In this document: one piece after another, positions 25,716 through 38,839 of the stretch
Layout: every line of letters starts with the position of its first letter
Position numbering within the stretch: position 1 is the stretch's first letter
Assembly: GCA_012861695.1 (NCBI GenBank)
Contig: JAAOOA010000597.1
Span: 114,501-178,500, forward strand
Direction of reading: 5' to 3'
Length of the DNA: 64,000 bases
From: Trematomus loennbergii
Lineage: Eukaryota > Chordata > Actinopteri > Perciformes > Nototheniidae
Made by a program: the position numbers and the translations under genes
Notes under the pieces: model-generated
Databases searched by the model: none
What the model was told of the DNA's origin: nothing
The model's input: the letters and a program-made list of their open reading frames with translations, nothing else

Positions 25716-28500
25716 GCAACATCTAAGAATGTAATCTAGAGTTATTGTGGCTTGGACATTATTAACATCGTGGACAGACACACACAATTATTTAATTCAA
25801 ATAAAGAGTTTGATAATTGGGGATACTGCTTATTACCTTACTTGCTAAGAGTTACAATACAAGTTTGATTGAAACAAGTGATTGATACATCTGGGACAGT
25901 TTCATCCCAGAGGCCATAAGACTATTAAAACACCTGAAGTCTGTAAAGAACATCCATAAACATTCAGCTGTTTGCAAATGATGTATCTATATATCATTTC
26001 CATTTACGTGTATAGATGTGTGTATATATATTGAATCTTGAAACATGAGATTCACAAACACCAGGTGTCAAAGCATCCTCTAAAGTGTCAATATAAAATA
26101 ATAGTTAACCCTAAAACTATATGAATGATATGTACAATTCTCCTCCTTGAGCTGTTCATGGTACCAGAAAAAAAGTTAAGATTACTTCACCATAAAAGAC
26201 CATTCCTACATTCCTTTATTACCCAAATGCTACCTTGAATTCTTGAAGAACAGCTTTCTTGCACAGCTCCATGGTAACGAAGAATCAATCAATCACTTTC
26301 CTTAACACCCTTTAATTAGGACACGGGGTTTTAGAAAGTCAAAATCTATATTGCGATGATATTGTAGGGACTATCACTAAATATCTACACAATTAAAAAG
26401 GTTTGATAATGGCTAAGTGGGTAAAGGCAATAATAGAACAGCTCAAGTTTGGTAAATCCAGAAAACAAAATCATTTTAGTTTAAAAAAAGCCTTAAATCA
26501 GAAAGACCCTTCTGATATGACAGGATTTCTGAAATCTAAGATGATTTCTAGTGTTTCTCACGATATTGATGTTTCTATCGTTTATGGCAAAGGAATACGA
26601 TCAATAGAAAACCTTCCCTTTGACCATGCAGTATTGTATACAGTTTGAAGTATTTTACTATTCCTTTATGTTTAGCTTCCGTCTTCTCTCAGCTGAAGAT
26701 GCCGAGCGTTGGGATTATGTAAAGTGCTCGGCTTTAAGGACGTCCTTCAGTTCAAAAACATTTTCTCCACTCGTGTTCGCCGGCTCAGTGAAGTGTGGAG
26801 GAGCTGCTGCATTATGGATGTTCAGACAGATACGGAGGTATGTTCACTGTGTGGGTGTTTTCGCCCTTTAGACGATGTAGAGCAGAGGGATGTTTGAAGA
26901 GGATGTGAACTGTGTGTGTTTGAAGAGTGTGTAAGGCTGTTTTACAGGTTGTCCTCCCCGTGTTTACATCCTCAGTGTGTTTTATATAGGAGATGTTTGG
27001 ATCCGATGTTCAAACTACAGGTGCAGAGTGTGGATCTAACAGGCACATGGAAAACACACTGTGGAAAACACACTGTGCTAAGGACCAACGTTGAGATCCA
27101 AAATGGACCAAGAGGAACCGTAAAACCTCTAACCAAAACCAACATCTGCTGGGATCAGATGGAGCCACAGATTTCACCAGAACCGATACTTTGGTAGCAA
27201 GTTGATGCCAAAAAAATCTGGAAATGTGACGATACTCGAGTACCACAGAAAACGTAAGACCAGCAGTACCTTCATGGTTCGTGACCAAGAGCTTCCAGTG
27301 TCCGATTGATGAAATGAATTGTGTTTTCGGACACAGTAAACTCACTATGGACAGTGGCAACCTATTTTATCCGGGATAATGTTCAATGTGAAGAACTAAT
27401 CCATGTTGATACCGGCAGGACAAGTCCTTAAACTCTACAGAGCCCATACTGTGTTCCTATTAGTGTTTACTTCCTGTCTGTCTTCTTCTGGGGATTCATC
27501 TGATGTCCAACGCTCCGTCTTTTAACATATTTTCCTTTCTCTCGCTTGATCCTCCTTAGCAACAGTCATTATAGTCCTTGACAGCGGTCTGTACTACGGT
27601 ATTAACGTGTCACATGTTCTGAATTGACCAATCAGAATCGAGTATACAACTAAGCCGTGTAATAATAGCTGTTAGTGAAATTGCTAATAGTTGCTTTTAC
27701 GAATCTCTGTTCCTCATGCACTCACCCAAACAAAGACACAAAATAGTCCTTAATAGAGAATATACAAATAGTTGTCCATGTTTTGCTCCAAGAACAACCC
27801 CACAATTTGTGACTGTGTGGCCAAAACACACCATACTTCTCCAATAATTACCAAACACCTTCATATATGATGAGTTTCTCCTCTTTCTCTTTGCTGTTCA
27901 CGTGTCACTGAATAATCAGTTTATCATCAATTTTTAACTAACTGTAGCCATCACACAGTGGCCCTTATTAATCATTTACGGGACATTGTTGGGGTGGAGG
28001 GGTTTAATCCTATATATTTTATTCTACTGTAAAGCTTTTGACTTGACTCAAGTTAACTTTAAAAATCTTTATTTAAAGTCAAGTTAATTACAGATGTGAA
28101 TGTGTGAACCTGGCACAGAATCCCAACCGTATTCAAATGTGTTGTTAAAAAAAATACAGATACATAATTTGTTAACATTGTCTTGCACTGAAAGCAATAT
28201 TAAATCAAGAACACGTATTACAAAATCCGATTCTAGAAAATGTTGTTATATTCTCAACGACACTTTCCCCAATTCCGTATATTTGAGATACTTCAAAATA
28301 TTTTGTTTTTGAACTCCTATTGATTTATGTTCCCGATTTGTGCAGACAGATAAACAATAGTCTGAAGAGTAAGGACTACAAACCACAGAGGAACAAACAC
28401 GATGCAAAGCATTATGGGATATGTAGTTCAGCAACGTGAGCTTCATCATCCCTCAAATAGAACTAAGACAAAAAAGTAACATTTAAAATAGAAATGAAAC
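25716..28500. other. Unassigned intronic sequence
   Basis: No exon supported. Several 60-115 codon open frames (for example 26403-26648 and 26620-26871) contain no recognised motif or convincing splice pair. Confidence 0.35.
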
Positions 28501-28555
28501 ATCGGACTTTGAAAACTCTTCAAGGAAAATATGAATTAGTTGCTATCAGTGTGGA

Positions 28556-28740
28556 ATGTTATATAGTACATTTACTCAAGTACTACTACTTTACCTGGCT
28601 TTTTTTAAGAAGAAGAGCAAGAAGAAAATAACATTTGCTTTTGTTACTAAGCACATGTTGATGCTAATACTCGTTTACTTTTACCTAAGTAAGACTTTAT
28701 ACATAAAGTTAAACATGCAAAACCACTGCAATGCTCCTAA
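28556..28740 (+). repeat. Interspersed repeat, 'TACTCAAGTA' type
   Basis: gtacatttactcaagtacta and the following text match the family also seen at 14443 and 49190. Confidence 0.5.
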
Positions 28741-28859
28741 ATAGAAAACAGTCATTATGGAGACAGTCTTTTTTGCTACACACTTTTTCTTAAAGCAGTA
28801 AAAGTCCGTCCTTAGTTAAAGACACGGTGCAGATCCAGATAATCATTACAGCAGAGGAA

Positions 28860-29200
28860 CGATCCCACCTGACATCAGCAGGATGGACAGATTTTAAAGG
28901 GAAGAAGAAGAATTAGCAGGCAGCTGCTTCTCATACATCTAATTGTCGGGGTGAAGCTAACGCTGGAGCTAATGAGCGGTGGAGATTAATGTAGCAAACA
29001 TTCCCGTCTGGTGTCGAGGTTAAAACCAATAACATCTCATTTAGGATCAGATCAAAAGTGTTTTCATGATGTTTTTACCCAGAGATCAGCCTTTCATATG
29101 CTAATGAGATCGAGGCGTTTTTAATTAAACCTGCTGAAGGTTGCTCTAATAACAAGAACATCAGAAACCTGTGGCTTCATACATGTCTCTACTTCACTAC
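28860..29200. other. Complex non-repetitive intronic block
   Basis: No repeat match within the window. It contains ctaatgagcggtggagattaatg and atgctaatgagatc motifs of homeodomain/POU type. Possible conserved non-coding element; unproven. Confidence 0.25.
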
Positions 29201-29351
29201 TATTATATTTAGTTTTCTTTTTGTAATGCTGCTACTTTTTTTACCTCTTTATTATTTATTTTTTTGGGCTGTTATGAATTAGGTATTGGCTGTTAGTTCA
29301 TGTTGGAGCGAGATTGCATATTCTTTACTATGGCGCGATTAAGTGACAGAG

Positions 29352-30205
29352 CGCACAAATACTAAAGGGAACAGCAGACGAAGAAGACAGACAGGAAGTA
29401 AACACTAAAAGGAACTGCAGAAGAAGACAGACAGGAAGTAAACACTAAAGGAACTGCAGAAGAAGACCAGGAAGTAAACACTAAAGGAACAGCAGAAGAA
29501 GACAGACAGGAAGTAAACACTAAAGGGAACAGCAGAAGAAGACAGACAGGAAGTAAACACTAAAGGAACTGCAGAAGAAGAAGACAGACAGGAAGTAAAC
29601 ACTAAAAGGAACTGCAGTAAAAGACAGACAGGAAGTAAACACTAAAGGGAACAGCAGAAGAAGACAGACAGGAAGTAAACACTAAAGGGAACAGCAGAAG
29701 AAGACAGACTCTGGGTGTTTCTCAATCGCGAGTAAAGCTGCTTCAGAGCCACTATTTCAAGCATACTACTACGTCATCGAGTGCCGCCAAGTACTGTTCC
29801 AATCTCCAGCATACTTGGAAATCTACCAAGCCTGGCGTACTCCGTTTGGAGAAATATCGAGGCTGCACATGAGTAGACTCCGCGGTCTTAAAATCCCCAC
29901 AATGCTTTGCGCACGGACCAATTTCCCCAAATCTGTGGCGGAAAATGTAAGGCGGGGCCTCTCATATGACGCACACCTGCACACTTGCTAGCCTGTTCCA
30001 CTCTTTGTTTTCCGAATGGCAGGAAGTATTCTTGCTCGCTTCTGAAGCAAGATGCTCGGCAGACATGTGCTACCAAGCAAGCGTACTCGCGATTGAGAAA
30101 CCCAGGAAGTAAACACTAAAGGGAACAGCAGAAGAAGACAGACAGGAAGTAAACACTAAAGGGAACTGCAGAAGAAGACAGACAGGAAGTAAACACTAAC
30201 AGGAA
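29352..30205 (+). repeat. 40-bp minisatellite, about 11-12 copies, split by a transposon
   Basis: The unit is aggaagtaaacactaaaggg then aacagcagaagaagacagac, with 36-43 bp variants. Units fill 29352-29709 and 30106-30205; between them lies a foldback element. The minus-strand serine/valine-rich frames are artefacts. Confidence 0.9.
29711..30105. mobile_element. MITE inserted in the 40-bp array
   Basis: The left end is ctgggtgtttctcaatcgcg followed by agta. The right end read inverted is ctgggtttctcaatcgcg followed by agta, differing by a 2-bp indel. The array unit is interrupted within gacagacaggaagtaaac, so the insertion postdates the array. A target duplication could not be fixed. Confidence 0.8.
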
Positions 30206-30378
30206 CACAGTATGGACTCTGGCAGTGTTTAAGGACTTGTTAGTGGAAAATAAACTATCAATAGACTTGGAAAGTTACAGAAAACCTTGATCAGTGCTGC
30301 CGTCATTTTAAGTTACGTTGCCGTCACCACAGTTCCAGACAATTTTCCATGGAATCAATGAAGTTGTTTGTTTATTTA

Positions 30379-30480
30379 GTAAGTGAACGTGTAATAAGCA
30401 GGATAATGTGCAAGGAGCGGTCATTAATAAAAAAAAGGTGTTGTTTTTTCATTAATGACCTCCTCGTTGCACATTATCCC
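30379..30480. repeat. Large imperfect hairpin
   Basis: ggataatgtgcaa and ggtcattaat on the left pair with attaatgacc and ttgcacattatcc on the right, separated by an A/T-rich loop of about 22 bp. Probably a short foldback transposon. Confidence 0.8.
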
Positions 30481-30719
30481 TTACATACGTATAGTAAAGG
30501 GACAATTATTTCTTTGAAGTAAAAGTAACAAATGGCATAATATTATCTTAGTTAGCAGGTTTTTTTAAAGATCAAAAGCTATTACTCCCGCAATGCAACA
30601 AACAGTATACCAAAAATCTCAATATGCAACAAATTGAGATAATCATGCAGATTGATTCATATTGAAATTAATAGCAGCCCTAAAACTGTTACAATAATTG
30701 TACGACCTGTCAACCGTTC

Positions 30720-30915
30720 CTCATCACTCACTGCTGATGAACTTTAATAATTGAATATATTAGTATTATCCTCAGTGAGGTGTGCAGAGCGCTGCTTTGA
30801 GATCTGTGGGTTCAATGCAGCTAATTACTGACCATTCTTTAAACAACAAAAGGCTTTGCAGCAGGCACATGTAATTGTTGGGTAATTAGCGGCGAGGAGC
30901 TTTATAAGCGTGGGT
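30720..30915. promoter_or_regulatory. Candidate conserved non-coding block with TAATTA sites
   Basis: Complex sequence with two TAATTA homeodomain core sites (30822-30827 and 30883-30888) plus gtaattg nearby, no repeat match in the window, inside the grm8 intron. Regulatory role is only inferred. Confidence 0.25.
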
Positions 30916-31136
30916 GAGCGCCGGATCTCTGCAGGATTTACAGGATTCACAGACGGGGGAAGAAAAAGAAAATTAGCAGCTTTTACAGAGAAACAAGGAA
31001 ATGTTAAGTGTTGCTGTCAGGGCTTTCACGATGTACACGAAACAGGAAGGAAACTTCAGTTCGATCTTCTCAGATATTCTAACACTGTTGTCGCTTATTT
31101 TATTTAAGGCAGTAAAACATTTGCTTTTGACAAAGG

Positions 31137-32887
31137 TTAAAGGTCACCTATTATGCAAAATCCACTTTGTCATGTCTCTTCTACATCAACATGTGTCCCT
31201 CTTCTTCATGTCTCTTCTACATCAACATGTGTCCCCTCTTCTTCATGTCTCTTCTTCATCAACATGTGTCCCCTCTTCTTCATGTCTCTTCTACATCAAC
31301 ATGTGTCCCTCTTCTTCATGTCTCTTCTACATCAACATGTGTCCCCTTCTTCATGTCTCTTCTACATCAACATGTGTCCCCTCTTCTTCATGTCTCTTCT
31401 ACATCAACATGCGTCCCCTCTTCTTCACGTCTCTTCTACATCAACATGTGTCCCCTCTTCTTCATGTCTCTTCTACATCAACATGTGTCCCCTCTTCTTC
31501 ACGTCTCTTCTACATCAACATGTGTCCCCTCTTCTTCACGTCTCTTCTACATCAACATGTGTCCCCTCTTCTCCATGTCTCTTCTACATCAACATGTGTC
31601 CCCTCTTCTTCATGTCTCTTCTACATCAACATGTGTCCCCTCTTCTTCATGTCTCTTCAACATCAACATGTGTCCCCTCTTCTTCATGTCTCTTCTACAT
31701 CAACATGTGTCCCCTCTTCTTCATGTCTCTTCTACATCAACATGTGTCCCCTCTTCTTCATGTCTCTTCTACATCAACATGAGTCCCCTCTTCTTCATGT
31801 CTCTTCTACATCAACATGCGTCCCCTCTTCTTCACGTCTCTTCTACATCAACATGCGTCCCCTCTTCTTCATGTCTCTTCTACATCAACATGTGTCCCCT
31901 CTTCTTCACGTCTCTTCTACATCAACACGTGTCCCCTCTTCTTCATGTCTCTTCTACATCAACACGTGTCCCCTCTTCTTCATGTCTCTTCTACATCAAC
32001 ACGTGTCCCCTCTTCTTCATGTCTCTTCTACATCAACACGTGTCCCCTCTTCTTCATGTCTCTTCTACATCAACACGTGTCCCCTCTTCTTCATGTCTCT
32101 TCTACATCAACATGTGTCCCCTCTTCTTCATGTCTCTTCTACATCAACATGTGTCCCCTCTTCTTCATGTCTCTTCTACATCAACACGTGTCCCTCTTCT
32201 TCATGTCTCTTCTTCATCAACATGTGTCCCCTCTTCTTCATGTCTCCTCTACATCAACATGTGTCCCCTCTTCTTCATGTCTCTTCTACATCAACATGTG
32301 TCCCCTCTTCTTCATGTCTCTTCTACATCAACATGTGTCCCCTCTTCTTCATGTCTCTTCTACATCAACATGTGTCCCCTCTTCTTCATGTCTCTTCTAC
32401 ATCAACATGTGTCCCCTCTTCTTCATGTCTCTTCTTCATCAACATGTGTCCCCTCTGTGTAAAGAGACTCTGAAAGTTTCAGGAACAAAGATTCTCTCTC
32501 TTTTTGATCCATTTCTATAAAAACCTGTCTGAAAATGAGCTGATCAGATTTTGGCCACTTTATGTCATAACGATGTTTTGTCTTGTGTAACCATTAGCCA
32601 ATCAGCAACCAAGGTAACCCCCCCCCCCCACCTTATCACCTGAATCTCCTCCTAGAGCACCTTTGTGTTCTTTTTACCCAAATCTCTCTCAGAGGGGCGT
32701 GGGGAGGGGCTCCTTATTTTCATCAAGTAACAGACAGAGAATCAGCACTTTGGAAACAGGGCTGAAACAGAGGGGATTCTGGGATGCTGCAATGATCTGT
32801 TTGGTGTTTCAGCCAATCAGAGACAGGTTCTGTATATATCTGAGACCTGTGTTATGTTGATGAAAAGAGTATATAGGGGACCTTTAA
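31137..32887 (+). mobile_element. Family B TTAA-flanked element, expanded copy
   Basis: It begins TTAAAGGTCACCTATTATGC and ends ataggggacctttaa. After the array (tgtgtaaagagactctgaaa onward) the body follows the same order as 17290-17513, with extra sequence between about 32550 and 32770 that the other copy lacks. It contains the 37-bp array. Confidence 0.85.
31171..32456 (+). repeat. 37-bp minisatellite array, about 35 copies
   Basis: The unit is catgtctcttctacatcaac followed by atgtgtcccctcttctt. Because 37 is not divisible by three, each frame cycles through all three readings and stays open for up to 490 codons; this is not a gene. Variants (catgcgtcc, cacgtgtcc, cacgtctc) cluster in neighbouring units, which points to local unit duplication. 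Confidence 0.97.
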
Positions 32888-33529
32888 GGGTGAAATGTTT
32901 GACAGGAAATGCTTTTATTTTGAAGTGCAAGTATGTGTCCTGCTCTTTCTCTTTCCGGTTATGTACAAAATGTATGTCGAGCATTTTCCCCGTCTACTAA
33001 CGTTCTTGTTGGAAACGGTTACAATAATATAAAGTAAGATATTCAGTTTGGACTAAACTTGCTTTTTTCTTCATACGAAGCTTCTATTACACAACAAACA
33101 CTGTTAAACAAGTCGAACAGCATCTCCTGGAGAGCACTTTAACAGGATTTATGGGACACTTTTCTGTTCTGATGATATTTTTTGGCACGCTCGATGGTTT
33201 TTCTTTAAAAATCTGGGCATCGTCTCCACGGGGTCTTTGTGAAGCTGGCTCTCCATCCTCCATCACTTTCTAATTATCAGGGAGGGGTTTCATGGCCAAA
33301 CAGAGCTGCAGTGAATCTGCTGATGGAAGAGGAAAATAGACAATAATGTTATCGTACGATAGGAAGAGTTAGTTCGGCCTTTAAGAGTCATTTGTGACGA
33401 TTTCAGGGGATCATATGTCTTTGACAAAATGTATTTAAACACCTTTAAATGTCTCTTATGTTTGCATCGCTTGTTATTTGCTGTTTCTGCCGGTTTGACC
33501 ATTATTTTATGCATTGTAAGGTGTCCTAA
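32888..33529. other. Unassigned intronic sequence
   Basis: No exon or repeat recognised. Confidence 0.35.
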
Positions 33530-33750
33530 AATAATAATAAATGTTGTATTATTACTTTTGTTTTATTCATTTACATTTTTATATAAAAAATAAGTATTAT
33601 TACATTTTTATTATTATTTCAATAACAATTCGTATTTTTTTACTATTATTGTAATACGAATTATATGTTTATTAATTGTATATAATAATAATATTTAGTA
33701 CTTATAATAATAAAAATAGTATTATACATAATAATTTAGAGATAATTATA
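33530..33750. repeat. AT-rich low-complexity tract
   Basis: Mostly ataata/tatta repeats. Confidence 0.8.
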
Positions 33751-35065
33751 TATTATGAGTACGTGTTCATTCACAGAATACTTCACATTTGCACATTGTC
33801 CTCACTCTTTCGTCTTGTACTGCTGATCTCCTCTAGAGACCACACTGTCCAAGCATTACACAAGTGTAATCATAAAGTTAAACAATCTGACGAAATACAT
33901 AATAAATACATGTTATTTCTAGGTTTTTTTTGCATCTCATTTTCTCTAAAAGCAGAAAAATATGGAAATGCCACCTGGAAATTACATTGAGATTTACTTC
34001 CCGCAAGTAGGTGACCCACAGGCTGTTTAAAAGGAAATGTGTGTTTCTCCTGATAAATGCACGTTGCGTTCCCTTCCTGTTCCATGAGTCTTTTCCGCAG
34101 CGTTTTGCCTGCAGCTCATATGTCACAGGAATGAAACGTTAATGTCTCCGATGAATAAACCTGCTCTGAGTCAGACTGCAGGATCTGCTGAAGGTATGAA
34201 AGTGTTTTGTCCCAGAGAACAACTGAAATGCCACGGAAATGCCAACCGCTCCGCTCTCTCTATATTTGGCTCTTAATTTAGCACGTCGAGGGAAAGCGGC
34301 GGCTCGCCTGCGTTTCTTAATGATGCGTTTTAAATGAGCGGCGGCGGAGCGCGGGTCGGAGGTCGCTTTAAAAAGGAAAAGGCCATGAGAAAAGCTGCTT
34401 GATCTGTGCAGACTGTTAGTGTGACTCACGTGTACGGAGAGGAAGAACGATGCAGGAATCCTGCGCAGGTAAAACGCCCTTAGCGAAATATACTGCAGGA
34501 TGCGAGTGATCAGTGGCGGCTCAATTCTCATTTCAATTTGAGTCGCAGAGAGGCTACGCTTGGCTTTATGCTGCGACACGTTTTCTGATCAAAAATCGTT
34601 ATATTGTTTTCGGCAATGCATAAACAGTGTTTGTCATTTAGAGGTGGAAAGCTAAATGTATGCATACAATGAGACAGTGGTGGTTTGTACAAAGAGAAGA
34701 AATCATTACAAAGAACACCGACTAAAGTCATCCTACATTCACTGCCGGTGAGCCTCTTACACACCAGTATTTATCAGGAACATTGTTAGATGAATATATA
34801 TGCGTGTAATACATACATATTACGCGTTCTCAATGAGAAAGTCCATACTGAAGATCTTAGAAAGACCAAAACGGTCAACGGGAAAACATTGTAACAGGTG
34901 ACCTATATTATACTCAAACCACGACCATGTGACGATTGCCGGAAGTGCTCAACAAATACAAATAAAAGTGATGTAAACAATTAATAATAATGCAAATAAT
35001 AAACTCAGGCTAAGTAGCTTTCTGTCTCCTACCTACACAGAGCTTCAGGTACTTTCTGTTTTTAA
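33751..35065. other. Unassigned intronic sequence
   Basis: No exon recognised. 34260-34400 is G/C-richer (gcggcggagcgcgggtcgg) and looks non-repetitive, a possible conserved non-coding block. Confidence 0.3.
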
Positions 35066-35165
35066 TTAAAGAGGCCCTATCGTGCTGTTTGGGGCTTTTC
35101 CCTTTCCTGTAGTTGTTAGGTTTGTGCATGTAAACGGTCTGCAAAGGCTAACATTGAAATTACTA
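35066..35165 (+). mobile_element. Family C terminal fragment
   Basis: TTAAAGAGGCCCTATCGTGC followed by ggggcttttccctttcctgt, then gcatgtaaacggtctgcaaa, matches inverted 43395-43480 and the left end of 19071-20253. No 57-bp array here. Confidence 0.75.
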
Positions 35166-35526
35166 CCAATTCAGCATATATTTAATAGTCCCATTTTGAC
35201 AAGGTCCGACCAAACATCAGATAAACTGAACTAGTTGTAGTACACAGCGCAACTTAAATAACCAATGATAACATTCTACTTCCTCTTTACATGCCCCAAA
35301 AGCATTATGGGAATTGTAGTTCCAAAACTTAAGCATAATTATCCCCAAAATCCAAATAAGAAAAGAGTTCATATTGTCATATATGCACTATGCTAAATTC
35401 ACAGTGGAGCAGGTGAAGTGTGGCACGTGTCTTCAGTTATCTCTTGCAGTATTTTAACTATATGAATATAATTCATGAAGATCTGGCTTTTTTTTAGATT
35501 TTTTTATAGATTGCGATCCAGGAAAT

Positions 35527-35528
<2 letters not shown>

Positions 35529-35563
<35 letters not shown>

Positions 35564-35581
35564 TGTGTTGTGTGTGTGTTG
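35529..35581. repeat. TG microsatellite
   Basis: About 25 TG units with minor interruptions; a short G run follows at 35641-35651. Confidence 0.95.
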
Positions 35582-36189
35582 ATGACAGGCAGCAGGTTTA
35601 CAGCTGATCTGCAGTCAGGCGGGAGCATCGCCCCGAGGAAGGGGGGGGGGGGTGGTTAGTAGACCAATCAGCAGCAGCGAGCTGTCATGACCAATGAGCA
35701 TCAGTGCTGAGGGAATACTGCAAAGGATGATGGGACATAGAGAAGATCTGACCTGGGATCAGCGTGAATCCTCATCACTGAGACGTGTCTGAAATACTGA
35801 ATCTTTTAATTCGATTTCCATTCAACAGTACAGCTGTAAAATGTCAAATCAAAGACACGCTGCTGAGGAGAAATACAAAAGCAAGACCCTTCATTTTAAT
35901 TTCAGATACTCCTGGGAATATAAAGAGGGAAGTATTCAAGTTTTGTCTTTTAAGATCAGAGACATTCGTAAAAAAAGAAGGTCATTTTAGGCCATTCTGA
36001 ATCAATGGATTACATCAGACTCATTGTGAAGATAGTTTGAACTAACAGTTACAAAAACGTTAAAGTTCATTAGTTTTACATGTTCTGACCCCTGTAGTCT
36101 GTGAGATTACAACATGACAAACTGAAACTCATCCCACTCAGAACAAGACTGTTTTAAGACCACAGTCTCTCAGATGACAATTTGTCTGT

Positions 36190-36960
36190 TTACTCTTTAG
36201 ATATAAGAATAGGGGAAATGCCTTCAAATTGTCTTTTTTTTGTACCTTTGACAAAAGAAAAATTCCAAAACGATACTCAGATCATAGAAGATAAAGAAAA
36301 GCAACTCATCTTCAAATCTAAGAAGCCAGAGGTAATGTTTGATATTGGGGCGTAAACCTGGTAAATCGTCCCTTGATAAATCAGGAGTAACTTTGAGTTC
36401 AGAATAAACTTGTGGCTGAAATATTCCAACAAACTATTTCTACTGAAATGCCTGGTATCACTTTGAAATATCAAGAAGAAACTCAAGGGGAATCCGGAAA
36501 AGACTAGGGTAACCATGAAATGTCCAAAAAAAGAGACAACCCTTGAGAGGTAAAACTGTTGAAAAGTTTGAGGTAAAACGATGATGTCCAGAATCAGATA
36601 AAAAGTCAAGAAAAGTCAGTAATACGCTTGAAAAGATAAAAAATAATCCAGAATAACCCATAATCTGGATTATTAGAAAACATCCTCCATCAAATATGAA
36701 AGAGTCCAGAATAAAACCTTTAAAAATCCACAATTGTTCAAAATCTAAAGTCATAAATTAAATGTCTGAACTTCAGAATGTTATCCAAAGCTACACAACA
36801 TATAGAAGTAACCAGAAATATCCTTTAGAATTTAAAAGATAATCAAAACAAATCCTTAAATCCAATTTGAAAAGTCTAGGTAGGATGAAGATGAAAAGTC
36901 TAGAAAAAGTCTTGAGTGATTTTGAAAATAACCTTTTAAAAAGTCCCAAATATGTGTTAA
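36190..36960. repeat. Degenerate purine-rich tract with recurring AAAAGTC/ATCCAGAATAA words
   Basis: Words such as gaaaagtc, gtccagaat and aaaacctttaaaa recur irregularly over about 750 bp. Probably an old decayed tandem repeat. Minus-strand open frames show no domain. Confidence 0.35.
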
Positions 36961-37439
36961 GGCGACAGCTCTGTGACATCCACCACTGTGTTATTATCTA
37001 CACCTCAAATGGGAGGAATTAAATATTTTGCAAATATTTAAATGTGGTCATCTCTAACTCAGTTTCAGCTCCTAACGACGACAGCATTTTTCTGTTTTCC
37101 CAGTGGACCGGAGTTGACGGCTGAGTGACGGCTGGGTGTCGGCTGATTTCTCGTCAGCATGAATCTCTCCGGCCTCCCACAGCTTAACCCCAAAATGTCA
37201 CGGCGGTGCTGGAGACGTGAAGAGACGATCGGAGGAGTCGGGTGACGATGATCCGAAAGAACAACGTTAGCGACAACATGCTGGCATCATCGTCCTGAGG
37301 GCTGGACAACAAACCACGCAACACGTTTTCATTTTCCAGCCGGCGTCCTGCGACCCTCTGAGGCCTGAAGAGAGTCGCCAACATCAGACTGGAGCTGGTG
37401 TAAGGGCAATACAGTCATAAGAGGTTATAGAACTATAAC

Positions 37440-37550
37440 ACAAAGGGAATTAAAACCAATGAATGTTTTATAGCGCTTCGGGATTTGTATTGGCAGATGA
37501 GAAGCGCTAAATAAATTGAATTTATTATTATTATATTATTATTATTTGAC
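37440..37550 (+). repeat. LINE-type 3' tail
   Basis: tatagcgcttcgggatttgt, then gaagcgctaaataaattgaa and tta repeats, has the form of a fish LINE 3' end. Confidence 0.55.
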
Positions 37551-38058
37551 AATAAAAGATAGAAATCGGAATGTTAATTCTCCAATCCAGTCTCAATGGA
37601 AGAAGTAAACTATGAGCTATTAAAACTTCAATCACACGTACTTCTACGGTTTTTGTATAAAGTACAACCTGTATACATTATGTAAATTAGTCATAGTTCA
37701 ATTTGTATTTATGCTGCATTATAGCTTCTAATAAAACCGTTTTTCAGGCTTAAATTCATAACGTTCACCAAACAAATGTGTTATCTCAGTGATTTTTTTC
37801 CAAGTATTAGATTTTTACCTGAAACTTGGACACAGCTTATGGAAAGATAGGAAACAAATCTACACACATCGCAGACTTAAGCCCGGACTTGTAGTTTGTC
37901 AGATGATGTCTCAGTTAAATCCAAACTAGTGGGAAACATAACGTTCAGAGGTATATAAGTCATAAACACATGCATTGAAACATGTGTGTTGTTGGATGGA
38001 CATCATTTCAAATATACAGATTGTGTTGTCGGAGTATCATTATTTAATCACAGATAAT

Positions 38059-38059
<1 letters not shown>

Positions 38060-38095
<36 letters not shown>

Positions 38096-38112
38096 GTGTG
38101 TGTGTGTGTTGT
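38060..38112. repeat. TG microsatellite
   Basis: A TG run with ttgtg interruptions. Confidence 0.95.
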
Positions 38113-38839
38113 CCGAAGCATCTGAAGTCAAGGAAGCTGTCAGATAAGCAACTCGATTCCTTCATGCTCACAGATTCATACTTAATCTCATCAGATCTTA
38201 CAGGATTTATCCAGTAAAAACACTTACAATTGAAACTTGAAAAGCCTGGAATATATCTCAATCCAAAATCAGCCTAAAGTTACGTTTATCCGTGCAATGT
38301 AATGTCCAGAATGAAGTATACATCTATCTTCCCATGCTCAGAAGTCCTTTAAGATGAGAGGAAAACGACAGACAAGAAGCAGGACTTGGATGTGTGAGAA
38401 CAGTCTGCCGTAAGAGAGGTGACGCTGTAATTAAACCGTCACTGAAGGACTTGTAGCCAGCCTCTCCGCTCGGAACAAAAGCATTTATCTGAGAGCCGGA
38501 GGCGGCGCGGGGCCAGAAAGGATTTGTTTGGCTGCTCGGAAAAATGCTGTTAAAGGTTTTGTCTCTGTTGTTGAATTACTTTGTCTTCTTTTGCCCTGCA
38601 ACACTTTAAATAAATAAATAAACCAACAGAGCTCGAACCAGAAAGTGAGGGGAGGGTAATTTCAAGATTTAACCAGCAGTTAAACACAAAGGACTGTTTG
38701 GTGAGGAAAACCAAATCTCCAAACAACAGAAACGGTCGGTGTTTTTTTTTATCTTCACGGTCATCTGTATATTTTTCTTACTCTCTAATGCTGGTTTATT
38801 TCTATTTCTATTTTGAGATGTTATGTGCAATGCCTCGTT

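Noticed and set aside
31001..32520. Open frames of up to 490 codons on the plus strand
   Set aside because: They lie on a 37-bp tandem array that is open in all three plus frames; 37 is not a multiple of three, so the repeat simply cycles through the frames. No protein is implied.
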